Shown piece by piece: positions 52,622 to 61,197 of a DNA stretch of 64,000 bases. This DNA comes from Chryseobacterium aahli (lineage in GTDB: Bacteria > Bacteroidota > Bacteroidia > Flavobacteriales > Weeksellaceae): NCBI RefSeq assembly GCF_022699665.1, contig NZ_JALDNB010000017.1, positions 1-64,000 on the forward strand, in the 5' to 3' direction. Every line of letters begins with the position of its first letter. Position 1 is the first letter of the stretch. Below the pieces are notes generated by a model. The model was given only the letters and a program-made list of their open reading frames with translations. It had not been told where the DNA came from and searched no databases. Both the position numbers and the translations under genes were made by a program.

Positions 52622-53776
52622 TTAAGAAAAAATTGTATTGATATTAAATTTTGAATAACCGCCGCTTCCGGTCATTCCTTTTCCGCCGATACCTGTCACT
52701 ATATGAATGTTGGGTGATACATTGTGCTCGAAAATATCTTTGGTTTTGCACTGAGAATAAATGCCAAACCATCTTCTCTGAATTTCGTAGGTTGGCAAAT
52801 CGATTATTTTTTTAGCTTCATTGATCATAAATTCATCGATGTCCATATTTAAATCATAACCAAGATCATCTGCATTTTTTGCATCTGCATATTCATGAGA
52901 ATCACCGATAATAACCGATCCGTCCAAAGCCTGTTTGAATAAAATGTGAATTCCGAATTTCTTTTCAAATGAGTTTTTGTCTTCACCTTCCTTTATTTTG
53001 GCAAAAGATTCACATTCAGTAAATGACTCGTATCTTCTGATGGAAAGTCCGGTGAGAATATTTCCTGGCAGTGAATAAATTCCTTGCGGTTTAGTCTGAA
53101 GCATTTGCAGTTTGCTGACTTCCAGATCACTTTCATTAAAAATTTCAGGGTACAAAGTTTTAAACTCGTGTCCGCCGCAAATGATGATTTTTGAAGAATG
53201 AAATTTCTTTCCTTCTGCAGTCACAACAGTACATTGAGAATTATTTTCAGTGGTTTCTACCACAGTGGTATCGTAGAAAATATCCAGACCTTCCTGAGTT
53301 TTCAGATATTGATGAAGTTTTACAATCATCTCACTGGAGTCAACTGAGATTTCCTGTGGGAAAAACAATCCGCCTTTGCAGTAATCAGATCTCAGACCGT
53401 CAAACTTCTGAATGCATTCACTTTTAGAAAGAATGACCGATTCGTAATCGTTGTTTTTATTGATTTGAGCCAATTCTTCAATCAGCTGAAGCTCTTCATC
53501 ATTGGAAGCGATATATACCGAACCATTCTGTCTTACGGTAAGATCAGTTTTAGACTGTAAATCTTTATAAATATTTAAACTTTCTTTTCCGAAATTCTGC
53601 CATTTGATGTCCATTCCGGATGGAACGACCTGTCCGAAATTTCTTACGGTTGCGCCCTGTGGAACAGAATTTCTTTCCAGAATAGCGACTTTCAAGTTTT
53701 TTTGTAATGCGTGATAAGCGTGGAAGGTTCCTAAGATTCCACCACCTACAACGATTAAATCATATTGAGTATTCAT
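52622..53776 (-). CDS. FAD-dependent amine oxidoreductase (TIGR03364 type)
   Basis: 384 residues from MNTQYDLIVVGGGILGTFHA; a longer frame to 53842 overlaps the transporter gene and is less likely. Dinucleotide motif GGGILG, then RNSVPQGATVRNFGQVVPSG, and the C-terminal GIGGKGMTGSGGYSKFN. TIGR03364 proteins are DAO-family enzymes repeatedly found beside PhnX-like hydrolases in phosphonate use, presumably oxidising the amine of an aminophosphonate. Ten bases after the MFS gene, three before the HAD gene. Confidence 0.88.
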   Translation of the reverse strand: MNTQYDLIVVGGGILGTFHAYHALQKNLKVAILERNSVPQGATVRNFGQVVPSGMDIKWQNFGKESLNIYKDLQSKTDLTVRQNGSVYIASNDEELQLIEELAQINKNNDYESVILSKSECIQKFDGLRSDYCKGGLFFPQEISVDSSEMIVKLHQYLKTQEGLDIFYDTTVVETTENNSQCTVVTAEGKKFHSSKIIICGGHEFKTLYPEIFNESDLEVSKLQMLQTKPQGIYSLPGNILTGLSIRRYESFTECESFAKIKEGEDKNSFEKKFGIHILFKQALDGSVIIGDSHEYADAKNADDLGYDLNMDIDEFMINEAKKIIDLPTYEIQRRWFGIYSQCKTKDIFEHNVSPNIHIVTGIGGKGMTGSGGYSKFNINTIFS

Positions 53777-53786
53777 ATGTATTATT

Positions 53787-55106
53787 TTAAATTTTAAAAG
53801 CATCAAAACGAATTGCCTGTGATGTTTCTTCGTCTTCAGCATTTGATTTTGACCTTGATTTTTTTTGGAATGCTAAAAAAGCAATAATTGAAAAAATTAA
53901 AACTGTGGCTGCGATGATATAATTGAGATTAATATAAAAATGAAGCCAAGAGCGGTCTTGCGAGCCTAAGTTTTTCAGAAACAGTACCGAAACGCTTCCC
54001 AAATATCCAAAGGCGTCGACGAAATAGATGAAAAATCCGACATTTCCTTTAATTTTGAAAGCGGCAATCATTCGGTCAAAATAAATTCCGTTAAAAGGAA
54101 TATAGCAGAGATACATTCCGAAACCTGAAATCGTCATCCATAAAAATGGAGAAATGATGTTACCTTGAAATAAAATCGTGGAGAATACCACTAAAATAAT
54201 TCCGCCAAAAAGAATGTAATGATAGTAAGCAAAGGCTTTCCTGTTATTTTTTACTTTGACCATAAAGCCAAGAATCAGTAAAACCATAATTGAAATCGGT
54301 ACTTCTGTCAAAGTGAAAACCGAACTATCTGCATTACCGCTCATCTCATCCCAGATCTCACGGCTGAAATTGTCCCGGAAATCCCTTAAAACTGTCAGAC
54401 AAATGTAAAGAATCGTGATGCTAACCAAAGGAAGGAAAAACTTTTTCACCAGAGACATTCTTTCTTCTTCACTCAAAGGTTTTCTTTCTTTTTTCAAAGC
54501 AATATCTTCTTCATTCGGAGCTGGAATTTTATTCAATAAAACGGCAAAAATGATTAATGGAATAATGAAAATCAAACCTGTTGTAAATGGCATCCAGAAT
54601 TCCGAAATTCCGAAACTGTCCATTAAAAATTTTCCGGCAGATTTTACCACTCCTGAAGAAACTACAAAGCTTGAACAAAGAAATAAGCCAATTATTTCTG
54701 TAGTTTTTCGTCCTTCAATGTAAGAGAAAACAATTCCCCAGATCATTCCCAAAGGAATTCCATTGATGAACATGAACAAAATATTGTATGGCGCAGGAAC
54801 GACTGCAAAACCCAACAAAGCAAGCTCGGCAATTCCGATAAAAACCAAAAGAAAAAGAATTCTTTTCTGAGGTTTCAGTTCTGAAATGAATTTAATTCCG
54901 ATAAATTTTGAAATAAAATAACCAACCGCTTGTGCGATGATGATTAAGATTTTATAATCAAAACCAAAAAACTCTAAATTGCTGAATGAGGCTACAGCAA
55001 AAGGTTTTCTGAAAGCATACATGCAGAAGTAGACCCCGAAAGCAGCGATGGCCGCTTTCAGAGTTACATTCAGTGTGTTGTTTTTTGATGGAGAGGTCAT
55101 CATCAT
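53787..55106 (-). CDS. DUF5690 family MFS-type transporter
   Basis: 439 residues, 11-12 membrane segments. AFGVYFCMYAFRKPFAVASF near the start is typical of DUF5690, a MFS branch related to organophosphate:phosphate antiporters. It lies one base after the TonB receptor stop. Such an inner-membrane carrier next to an outer-membrane receptor suggests a complete uptake route for the operon's substrate. Its last residues are Lys/Glu-rich, cytoplasmic. Confidence 0.88.
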   Translation of the reverse strand: MMMTSPSKNNTLNVTLKAAIAAFGVYFCMYAFRKPFAVASFSNLEFFGFDYKILIIIAQAVGYFISKFIGIKFISELKPQKRILFLLVFIGIAELALLGFAVVPAPYNILFMFINGIPLGMIWGIVFSYIEGRKTTEIIGLFLCSSFVVSSGVVKSAGKFLMDSFGISEFWMPFTTGLIFIIPLIIFAVLLNKIPAPNEEDIALKKERKPLSEEERMSLVKKFFLPLVSITILYICLTVLRDFRDNFSREIWDEMSGNADSSVFTLTEVPISIMVLLILGFMVKVKNNRKAFAYYHYILFGGIILVVFSTILFQGNIISPFLWMTISGFGMYLCYIPFNGIYFDRMIAAFKIKGNVGFFIYFVDAFGYLGSVSVLFLKNLGSQDRSWLHFYINLNYIIAATVLIFSIIAFLAFQKKSRSKSNAEDEETSQAIRFDAFKI

Positions 55107-55107
55107 T

Positions 55108-57933
55108 TTAGAAATTAAGTTTAACTCCTATATTTCCTCTCACACCGTAATATTCTACCTGCTCTGGTCTTTGCTCATCTTTTCCGAAATGATAGATCAA
55201 AGGTTTGTTCAGAATGTTGTTGACATCTGCAAAGATGGTGATATGCTTGTTGATCTGGTACGAAGTTCCGAAGTCAAGATTGCTGTATTTTCCGTAGTAA
55301 GAATCGTAAAGATCTTCTTCGGCATATTCTACTGCAAATTTTCCTTTATGATTGTAAGCCAGTCTTGCATTGAATCCTTTTTTCTCGAAGAATAGCTGGA
55401 TGTTATACAGTTCTTTCGCTTGGTAAGGAAGTTTTACCATTCTTCCGCTTGGTTTTTCCATTTCAGAGGTCATGAATGTTGCATTCAGCTGTGTTCCGAA
55501 ATACTGAAGAAATCCTGGCAGGAAGTCAAATCTTCTGTTGATTCCCAATTCGATTCCGCCTAACCATGCTGCTTTTCCGTTGTTCGGAGCACTGAATTGC
55601 ACACCATTGATTCCGTTATAATTTCCAATAAAAGAGTCCTGAAAAATAGGATCTGTGATTGATTTATAGAAAACACCTCCGCTTAAAATCCCAACATTGG
55701 AAAAGTAATATTCACCCATTAAATCAAGGTTGATAGAGTAGGTCGGGTTCAGGTTTGGATTTCCACCTTTAAACTCATTATCGGCTTCACTGTATGTCCC
55801 TCCCGGAGTAAGGTCTCCGAAATTGGGTCTTGAAAAAGTACGTGTCGCTGCAAATCGTAAATTGGTCTTGTCGTTGATCATGTATTTCAAGTGCAACATC
55901 GGTAAAACCGCAAGATAGTTTTTGGTATTTTCCACTGGCGTCAGAACGTCTTCAACAACGTTATAACCTTTTACTTTGGTATGCGTGTTGGATAATCTCA
56001 AACCTCCTAAAACGGTTATTTTGTCATTGATTTTATATGTTCCCATACCGTAAGCGTCGGTATGTTTTTCGAAAACATCGAAATTTCTTCCCAAAGCTTT
56101 GTTGTATTCAAGCGCTTCCGAATCGGTTTTGTTGATGGTTAAATTTCCCTGATTCTGAAACCAGAACTGATCCATTCCGCCTGTTGAAAGTACCGGACCA
56201 AAAGTATTTCCGATATTTGCATTCATTTCGCTCAGGTATTTTGTGGCACCAGGTTGAGTTGTGATATGCTGATTGAAATCTGACAGCAATGGTGCAGTTC
56301 CGCTTGACCAGTTGTAGAAAATATCAGAGAAACGGGCGTTACGTTCTTTATCACGGTATTTTAAACCATACTTTAAAGTTAATTTGTCCGAAGCATTGAT
56401 TTCGTGGTTGAACCCTGCTACGATTTTATCTTTTTCCTGAACGTACACTTTATAAAATTCCAAATCTGTAAACCTCATCTGAGAAGCATCCATCTTAAAA
56501 TTCGGGTTGCTGTAAAACCCAAATAATGCATCTGGATCTTTTAAATCTAGTTTTCCGCCATCTGCTTTCCAGTAGGCTCTCGGGCCGTTTCCTTTATCTG
56601 AAATATAATCAGGATTGATTCCTACACCGCTTTGAGTATATTTAATCACATAATAAGAATTATTCTGCTTATCAGGAATGTTTCCGTATTTGAAAAGATT
56701 GTTGTAGTAAGAAAGATCCCAGTCGATTTTGCTTTTGTTCAGCTGATGAACTCCGCCTAAAGAAACCGAAGTCAGTTCTGTGATCAGTAGATTGTGAATA
56801 TTCTGAAGCTCAACTCTTGCCGTGTTGTTCGCCGCACTGAATTTATCGAATCTCACTCTGTGTTTGTAATGAGTTTCATCGTCAGAAAGAGTTCCGTACA
56901 TTCCTTTAAGATATAAGGTGCTTTTTGGAGATAAAACATATTCTAAAGCAGCATTCGCTCCAGTGGTTTTTCTTACCCCATTGTAATCACGTAGTTCCAT
57001 TCTGAAAACCCCTTCGTCACCGCTTCTTCGTGCTTCAAAATTATCCGTTGACCAGTTTCTTATGAAATGCGAAAAATTAAAAAGGTATCCGAATTTCTTA
57101 TCTTTTGTTCTTCCTCCGTAAAGCAATCCCAAATTGTAAACTCCTTTATCTGACTTTGCGTTGTAACCTGTTCCGAAAGTCCCTCTGAACTCGGTTTTCA
57201 TCGGAGGAGTTTTGGTGATAAAATTAACACCGCCGCCAATTCCGTCTGCTTCCATATCTGGAGTAAACGATTTGTTGACGTGAACGTAAGAAATCAATTC
57301 TGTCGGGAAAAAGTCAAATGCTGTAGCTCTTGAGGTGGTTTCTTCTTCAGCAGTCGGAAGTTTGTTTCCATTGATGGTTGTTGAAGCCCAGAATGGCGGA
57401 AGCCCTCTTAATGAAACGAATCTTCCTTCTCCCTGATCACGCTCGATCGAAACACCCTGAACTCTCTGTACAGTTTCCGCTGCATTTCTGTCCGGTAATT
57501 TTCCGATACCGTCTGAAGCGATGATATTTGAAATATTGATTGCGTTTTTCTGCATATTTAATGCACGGGCTTCACTGTTTTTCAAGGATCCGGTTACTAC
57601 AACTTCATCAATATTCTTTTGTTTTTGGAACATTGAAATAATTCCTAAATTGAGTGACTGATCTGATATCAAATCAACCGTCATATTTTGAGGTTCATAA
57701 CCGATGTATGTAAATTGTAAATCGTAATGACCAGGTTTAAGATCATTGACAGAAAATTTTCCGTCAACATCTGTAATTACAATTTTTGAGCTTCCATTGA
57801 TTTTAACCGTTGCGCCCGGAAGTGGCTGACTATTATCTGAAACTGTTCCGGTGACAATTTGTTTTTGAGCCGATACAAATATCGTACAGCAGGCAAAAAG
57901 AGGAAATAAAGATTTTTTTATAATTGCTTCCAT
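55108..57933 (-). CDS. TonB-dependent outer membrane receptor
   Basis: 941 residues. Signal peptide (ending VSAQ), a carboxypeptidase-like regulatory domain (~25-105: VTGTVSDNSQPLPGATVKI), a plug (~120-245: LPDRNAAETVQRVQGVSIER) and a 22-strand-type barrel. The C-terminal ends YGVRGNIGVKLNF, with terminal Phe as expected. No SusD partner is present, so this is not a glycan-type pair. First gene of a five-gene operon; it should import the operon's substrate with TonB energy. Confidence 0.92.
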   Translation of the reverse strand: MEAIIKKSLFPLFACCTIFVSAQKQIVTGTVSDNSQPLPGATVKINGSSKIVITDVDGKFSVNDLKPGHYDLQFTYIGYEPQNMTVDLISDQSLNLGIISMFQKQKNIDEVVVTGSLKNSEARALNMQKNAINISNIIASDGIGKLPDRNAAETVQRVQGVSIERDQGEGRFVSLRGLPPFWASTTINGNKLPTAEEETTSRATAFDFFPTELISYVHVNKSFTPDMEADGIGGGVNFITKTPPMKTEFRGTFGTGYNAKSDKGVYNLGLLYGGRTKDKKFGYLFNFSHFIRNWSTDNFEARRSGDEGVFRMELRDYNGVRKTTGANAALEYVLSPKSTLYLKGMYGTLSDDETHYKHRVRFDKFSAANNTARVELQNIHNLLITELTSVSLGGVHQLNKSKIDWDLSYYNNLFKYGNIPDKQNNSYYVIKYTQSGVGINPDYISDKGNGPRAYWKADGGKLDLKDPDALFGFYSNPNFKMDASQMRFTDLEFYKVYVQEKDKIVAGFNHEINASDKLTLKYGLKYRDKERNARFSDIFYNWSSGTAPLLSDFNQHITTQPGATKYLSEMNANIGNTFGPVLSTGGMDQFWFQNQGNLTINKTDSEALEYNKALGRNFDVFEKHTDAYGMGTYKINDKITVLGGLRLSNTHTKVKGYNVVEDVLTPVENTKNYLAVLPMLHLKYMINDKTNLRFAATRTFSRPNFGDLTPGGTYSEADNEFKGGNPNLNPTYSINLDLMGEYYFSNVGILSGGVFYKSITDPIFQDSFIGNYNGINGVQFSAPNNGKAAWLGGIELGINRRFDFLPGFLQYFGTQLNATFMTSEMEKPSGRMVKLPYQAKELYNIQLFFEKKGFNARLAYNHKGKFAVEYAEEDLYDSYYGKYSNLDFGTSYQINKHITIFADVNNILNKPLIYHFGKDEQRPEQVEYYGVRGNIGVKLNF

Positions 57934-58131
57934 TGTTTACATATATTAAATTTCTATTGCAAAACAACTCAATAATTTTAATATATGTAAATTTTTAGTA
58001 TTAATTTATATTTAATAAATAATGGATGATTGTTAACTCAATCTTACGGATTTATGATACCTGATGCATTGAAATTTTGGTGTTAAAATGTTGTAGAATG
58101 TTGTATATTAGGGAGTTGTTTAAATAAATAG

Positions 58132-58161
58132 AAAATGAACTGCATGTGAGTAGTTCATTTT
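58132..58161. terminator. Hairpin between XRE-cupin gene and receptor operon
   Basis: AAAATGAACT/AGTTCATTTT with a 10-nt loop; the minus-strand tail is T-poor, so termination of the regulator transcript is only probable. Confidence 0.4.
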
Positions 58162-58219
58162 GTTTAATCGTAAAATGTGGAATTTATATTAACAGTCTTA
58201 AATATATAAAAGACTGAAT

Positions 58220-58234
58220 TTTACTATTTGTAAA
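58220..58234. promoter_or_regulatory. Dyad operator site 1 (TTTACTATTTGTAAA)
   Basis: The reverse complement, TTTACAAATAGTAAA, is an inverted repeat (TTTAC/GTAAA). A 14-base core TTACAAATAGTAAA recurs exactly at 58930-58943, upstream of the XRE-cupin gene. Likely binding site of that regulator, 286 bp before the receptor start. Confidence 0.55.
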
Positions 58235-58270
58235 CTTTTGTTTTGGAAATTGATATATTATATATCCTTT

Positions 58271-58846
58271 TTAGCTTTTATCTGAGTAAAAATAAAGCAC
58301 CAACATCATACAATCTTTGTCGGAAATACTGACCGGAACGTGCGGTAATTTTCCATTGAAATAAAGCGAGTCACCTTCCTGAAGCTCAATTTCTTCATTA
58401 TCAATGATGTATTTTACTTTACCCTTTAAAATATATTTAAATTCCCAAGCATCCGTAATCACTTTATCTCTTTTAGAATTGGGCTCTAAGGTGAGCAAGA
58501 CCGCTTCAAACCCTAATGAATGGAGGCTTTTGCTGAAGATATGCATATATTTAAATCCTTCAGCTTCTACTTCTTTTTCTATAACCTGCTGATTTTCTTT
58601 AGGAACAAAAATGAATTTTGCATTAGATTTTTTCTCAACGCCTTCAAAAAAATAACTAGCATCAATATCCAGAGACTGTATCAATTCAAGTAAAACAGGC
58701 AGTGACGGAATTGTTCTTCCATTCTCTATTCGTGAAACCAAACCGTTACTCACATGAGCTTTTGAGGCAAGATCGTTGATGGTAAGGTTGTTTTTCTTTC
58801 TAATATCTTTTAATCTTTTTCCGATACCTATTAAAAAATCACTCAT
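58271..58846 (-). CDS. XRE-family regulator with cupin domain
   Basis: 191 residues. N-terminal helix-turn-helix (~7-62: LTINDLASKAHVSNGLVSRI) and C-terminal cupin (~110-185; ELQEGDSLYFNGKLPH metal/ligand region), the classic HTH_3-cupin design. These regulate uptake or catabolic operons in response to a small molecule bound in the cupin. It directly precedes the receptor operon on the same strand and both flanks carry the same dyad, so it is the likely regulator. Confidence 0.92.
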   Translation of the reverse strand: MSDFLIGIGKRLKDIRKKNNLTINDLASKAHVSNGLVSRIENGRTIPSLPVLLELIQSLDIDASYFFEGVEKKSNAKFIFVPKENQQVIEKEVEAEGFKYMHIFSKSLHSLGFEAVLLTLEPNSKRDKVITDAWEFKYILKGKVKYIIDNEEIELQEGDSLYFNGKLPHVPVSISDKDCMMLVLYFYSDKS

Positions 58847-58892
58847 GTTATTTAAGATTTCAAGCTTTTGTATTTACTTATTTTGAGTGTAA

Positions 58893-58944
58893 AAATAGCA
58901 AATAAATAAAATGCTGTTGTAAATAAATGTTACAAATAGTAAAT
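58893..58944. promoter_or_regulatory. Dyad operator site 2 and half-site before the XRE-cupin gene
   Basis: GTTACAAATAGTAAAT (58929-58944) repeats the core of site 1 exactly, and GTAAAAATAGCAAAT near 58893-58907 is a degenerate third copy. They lie 50-100 bp before the regulator start and fit autoregulation. Confidence 0.5.
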
Positions 58945-59005
58945 ATTTTAAAAGATTATCTTTCAGATATAAATGAAAGCAAATTTATTTGAATTTTATA
59001 TATAA

Positions 59006-59034
59006 AAAACGGATACCTGCTGGTTATCCGTTTT
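59006..59034 (-). terminator. Terminator of the toxin/immunity transcript end
   Basis: AAAACGGATA/TATCCGTTTT with a 9-nt loop and a minus-strand T run; it closes the minus-strand immunity region. Confidence 0.75.
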
Positions 59035-59114
59035 GTGTAATTTTGTCTATTCCTGTTCAGGAGGAAAAGGATAGTCTTTTAATGGTGATAATTCCACTAT
59101 CAAACAATTTCTTA

Positions 59115-59517
59115 TTAAAATATATTAGTATAATCAACCAAACCTTCTAAAAACGCAGTAAAAGATGAAGCTAAAAATTCTAATTCTGCCTCTGAGTAAT
59201 ACACAAAAATATTTCCATAATCTTTTTCATCTAGGGACATTGCTAAATAACCGGTTTCTATATACCCTATACTTAGATGATTTTTTGGTAAATAGTCTTG
59301 CTTTTCTACAAGAGAAGTACCATATTTAATAGATTTAAAACCAGATAAGAGTATGCCGTCGTCGGGCTCTCCAAAATAGATATAGTAACTTAATGGAGAT
59401 CCTCCATTATATTTTAACATATGTCTTTAATTGAGGTAGTGATAGCCCTATTTCTGTTTCAAACTCACTTAATTCTTCTGGTGTGATGAGTTTATTTTCT
59501 ATTTCAAAATCAATCAT
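59115..59517 (-). pseudogene. SUKH (SMI1/KNR4-like) immunity gene, frame-broken
   Basis: The minus strand starts MIDFEIENKLITPEELSEFE, a typical SUKH N-terminus, and runs to ETEIGLSLPQLKTYVKI then a stop. In the next frame from 59420 it continues MLKYNGGSPLSYYIYFGEP (the family's yNGG motif) to FTAFLEGLVDYTNIF. The frames are offset by one base (97 bp between the starts is 1 mod 3). Two pieces of one gene broken by an indel near 59415-59425. SUKH proteins neutralise polymorphic toxins; this copy is probably dead. Confidence 0.75.
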
Positions 59518-59539
59518 ATTCTGATTAAAGATAATATAA

Positions 59540-59866
59540 TTATTCTAAAATATCAGTATAATCGACAAAGCCTTCTAGAAATTCAGTAAAGGAGGGTGCT
59601 ATTTCTTTTGGATCTTCATCGGAATAATATACAAAGATACTTCCATAATCTTTTTGTATTTTATCACCTAAGGTTATAAGCTTGGCGGTTATTTCTTCCC
59701 CATTTTTTATATATTTTATTTCTTCTCCAATTCTTCCTTTCGATATTATATCTGTTTTTTCTATCTTTTCAATATCATCACTTGCCAATAAAACCCAAGG
59801 ATTAACGCTTCCGTAAAGATAAAATTTGAATACTTTATAACAATTTTAAAGTTTTGACTAAGCTCA
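59540..59866 (-). pseudogene. Chimeric scar: toxin junction fused to SUKH tail
   Basis: Minus-strand reading gives FYLYGSVNPWVLLAS, identical to the intact toxin's segment before its variable tip, then DDIEKIEKTDIISKGRIGEE in place of GEVKHINDELAKGKKVGDK. It then runs straight into QKDYGSIFVYYSDEDPKEIA...FLEGFVDYTDI, a SUKH immunity C-terminus. At DNA level 59779-59850 matches 61974-62048 almost base for base, with a one-base gap further upstream. A remnant of an older toxin/immunity cassette joined by deletion. Confidence 0.75.
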
Positions 59867-59869
59867 AAT

Positions 59870-59901
59870 AAAAAACCGAAACTCTAAAAAGTTTCGGTTT
59901 A
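59870..59901 (-). terminator. Terminator after second immunity gene
   Basis: AAACCGAAACT/AGTTTCGGTTT (11 bp, 6-nt loop) with a minus-strand T run, right after the 59917 gene. Confidence 0.8.
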
Positions 59902-59916
59902 ATACAATTTTATTTT

Positions 59917-60420
59917 TTACTCAATTTCCACAAATTTTATTCCGTGGAAATTTTTACTTTCTATCTCTTGTTTCATTTTTTCATTTACTGCGATTCTTAA
60001 TTTCAAGCCTTTTATTTGAAAAAATAAGTTATTAAAGTCATCCTTAATTTTTAATTTGTTTATTTTTCTTATTAAACCTTGAATTATAACAATATCAGAT
60101 TTTTCGTAATCAATACAATCTTCATTTTGGGTAAACTTTAAAAGATAAAAATCTTTTCTCTGGTGATTTTCTTGTGAAATAGTAATAGGTATAAAATTTA
60201 CATTTTTGATATTCATTGACTCTATGAAGTCTTTAAATTTTTGAGAGAAAACATTCATTCCAGAAGTGATATAGTCACTATCATTCATTCCAATATAAGG
60301 AATTGTTTTTAACTTAGATTCTTTTCCGCCAAGTAACAATTCTAAGGACTGGTGATACTCAAATGGTATTATAATATCACCTTCTATATAATCTCTTTCT
60401 AAGAAAAAATATTTATTCAT
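59917..60420 (-). CDS. Imm11-like immunity protein (copy 2)
   Basis: 167 residues, cytoplasmic. The order YFFLERDYIEGDIIIPFEY, KFTQNEDCIDYEKSDIVIIQ, KGLKLRIAVNEKMKQEIES and FHGIKFVEIE follows the DUF1629/Imm11 family. It is clearly paralogous to the protein at 60676-61191 (DCIDYEKSD motif, same length). A terminator lies between the two genes. Probably neutralises a relative of the neighbouring nuclease toxin, or an older one. Confidence 0.75.
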   Translation of the reverse strand: MNKYFFLERDYIEGDIIIPFEYHQSLELLLGGKESKLKTIPYIGMNDSDYITSGMNVFSQKFKDFIESMNIKNVNFIPITISQENHQRKDFYLLKFTQNEDCIDYEKSDIVIIQGLIRKINKLKIKDDFNNLFFQIKGLKLRIAVNEKMKQEIESKNFHGIKFVEIE

Positions 60421-60529
60421 ATAAATTTATTTTAATATTTTTATTATTTCATCAATTTAATATATGTAGAAAAGTTTTCTGTTGAATAATAAACTTAAAT
60501 ATTTTAGTATAAATATATAAGTATTCTAA

Positions 60530-60568
60530 TAAAAAACTCCGCAAACCTATTTAAGTTTGCGGAGTTTC
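60530..60568 (-). terminator. Terminator after the first immunity gene
   Basis: AAACTCCGCAAAC/GTTTGCGGAGTTT (13 bp, 8-nt loop) and a minus-strand T run; it separates the two Imm11-like genes. Confidence 0.85.
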
Positions 60569-60675
60569 ATTAGTTTAAAATTAGATTTTTCGATATAAAT
60601 TTTAAATTACATCTAATTTCAAAATACATATTTATCGATTAATTCGATTTCGTGCTCCATTAGCTAGTTATTATT

Positions 60676-61191
60676 CTAGAACTTATAATTTTCATCTATT
60701 AAAGTAAAACTTATGCCTTTTATATTGTTTTTTTCCATTTCGTTCTTCAGGTCATTGTTAACAACTATTTCATAATCGTAGCCCTTAATAAGAAAGAATT
60801 TCGCATTAAAATCTTTTTTGAAATATATCTTGTTTATTTCTCTAATTTTATCAAGAATTATCACAACATCTGATTTTTCATAATCAATACAATCTTCTGT
60901 ATTAGTAAATTTAATAGAAAAAGCACTTAACTTTTTATTATTTTTATTTAAAAAATCAATAGGAACAAACTCAATATTAGGAATTTTATTTATTTCCAAA
61001 AAATTTTTAAAATAATTAGAAACTACATGACCTGTTACTGAGTAATAATCTGTTTCATTTTTTCCTACAAATGGTATTTTTTTTAGTTTAGAATCTTTAT
61101 TATCTCTTAATAATTCTATGCTATCACCATATTCAAAAGGAATATATATGTCTCCTTCGTTAATAATATGTTTTAAAAAATAATATTTCAT
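60676..61191 (-). CDS. Imm11-like immunity protein (copy 1)
   Basis: 171 residues, no signal. Starts MKYYFLKHIINEGDIYIPFEY, centre SIKFTNTEDCIDYEKSDVVI, end KNNIKGISFTLID; family DUF1629/Imm11-like. It begins 6 bp after the toxin stop, the usual place for the cognate immunity gene, so it should bind and block the AHH nuclease tip. Copy 2 is ~250 bp downstream. Confidence 0.8.
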   Translation of the reverse strand: MKYYFLKHIINEGDIYIPFEYGDSIELLRDNKDSKLKKIPFVGKNETDYYSVTGHVVSNYFKNFLEINKIPNIEFVPIDFLNKNNKKLSAFSIKFTNTEDCIDYEKSDVVIILDKIREINKIYFKKDFNAKFFLIKGYDYEIVVNNDLKNEMEKNNIKGISFTLIDENYKF

Positions 61192-61197
61192 AATTTT

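Larger units (their letters stand above)
57934..58270 (-). other. Upstream region of the TonB-receptor operon
   Basis: 337 bp without a gene. It holds a candidate operator TTTACTATTTGTAAA (58220-58234) and a hairpin AAAATGAACT/AGTTCATTTT (58132-58161) that may terminate the regulator gene before the operon promoter. AATATATGTAAA-like sequence near 57979 could contain the operon start. Confidence 0.45.

Noticed and set aside
59045..59114. Short coding-like tail ELSPLKDYPFPPEQE on the minus strand
   Set aside because: Too short and without a start; may be the end of another lost immunity gene, but this cannot be supported.
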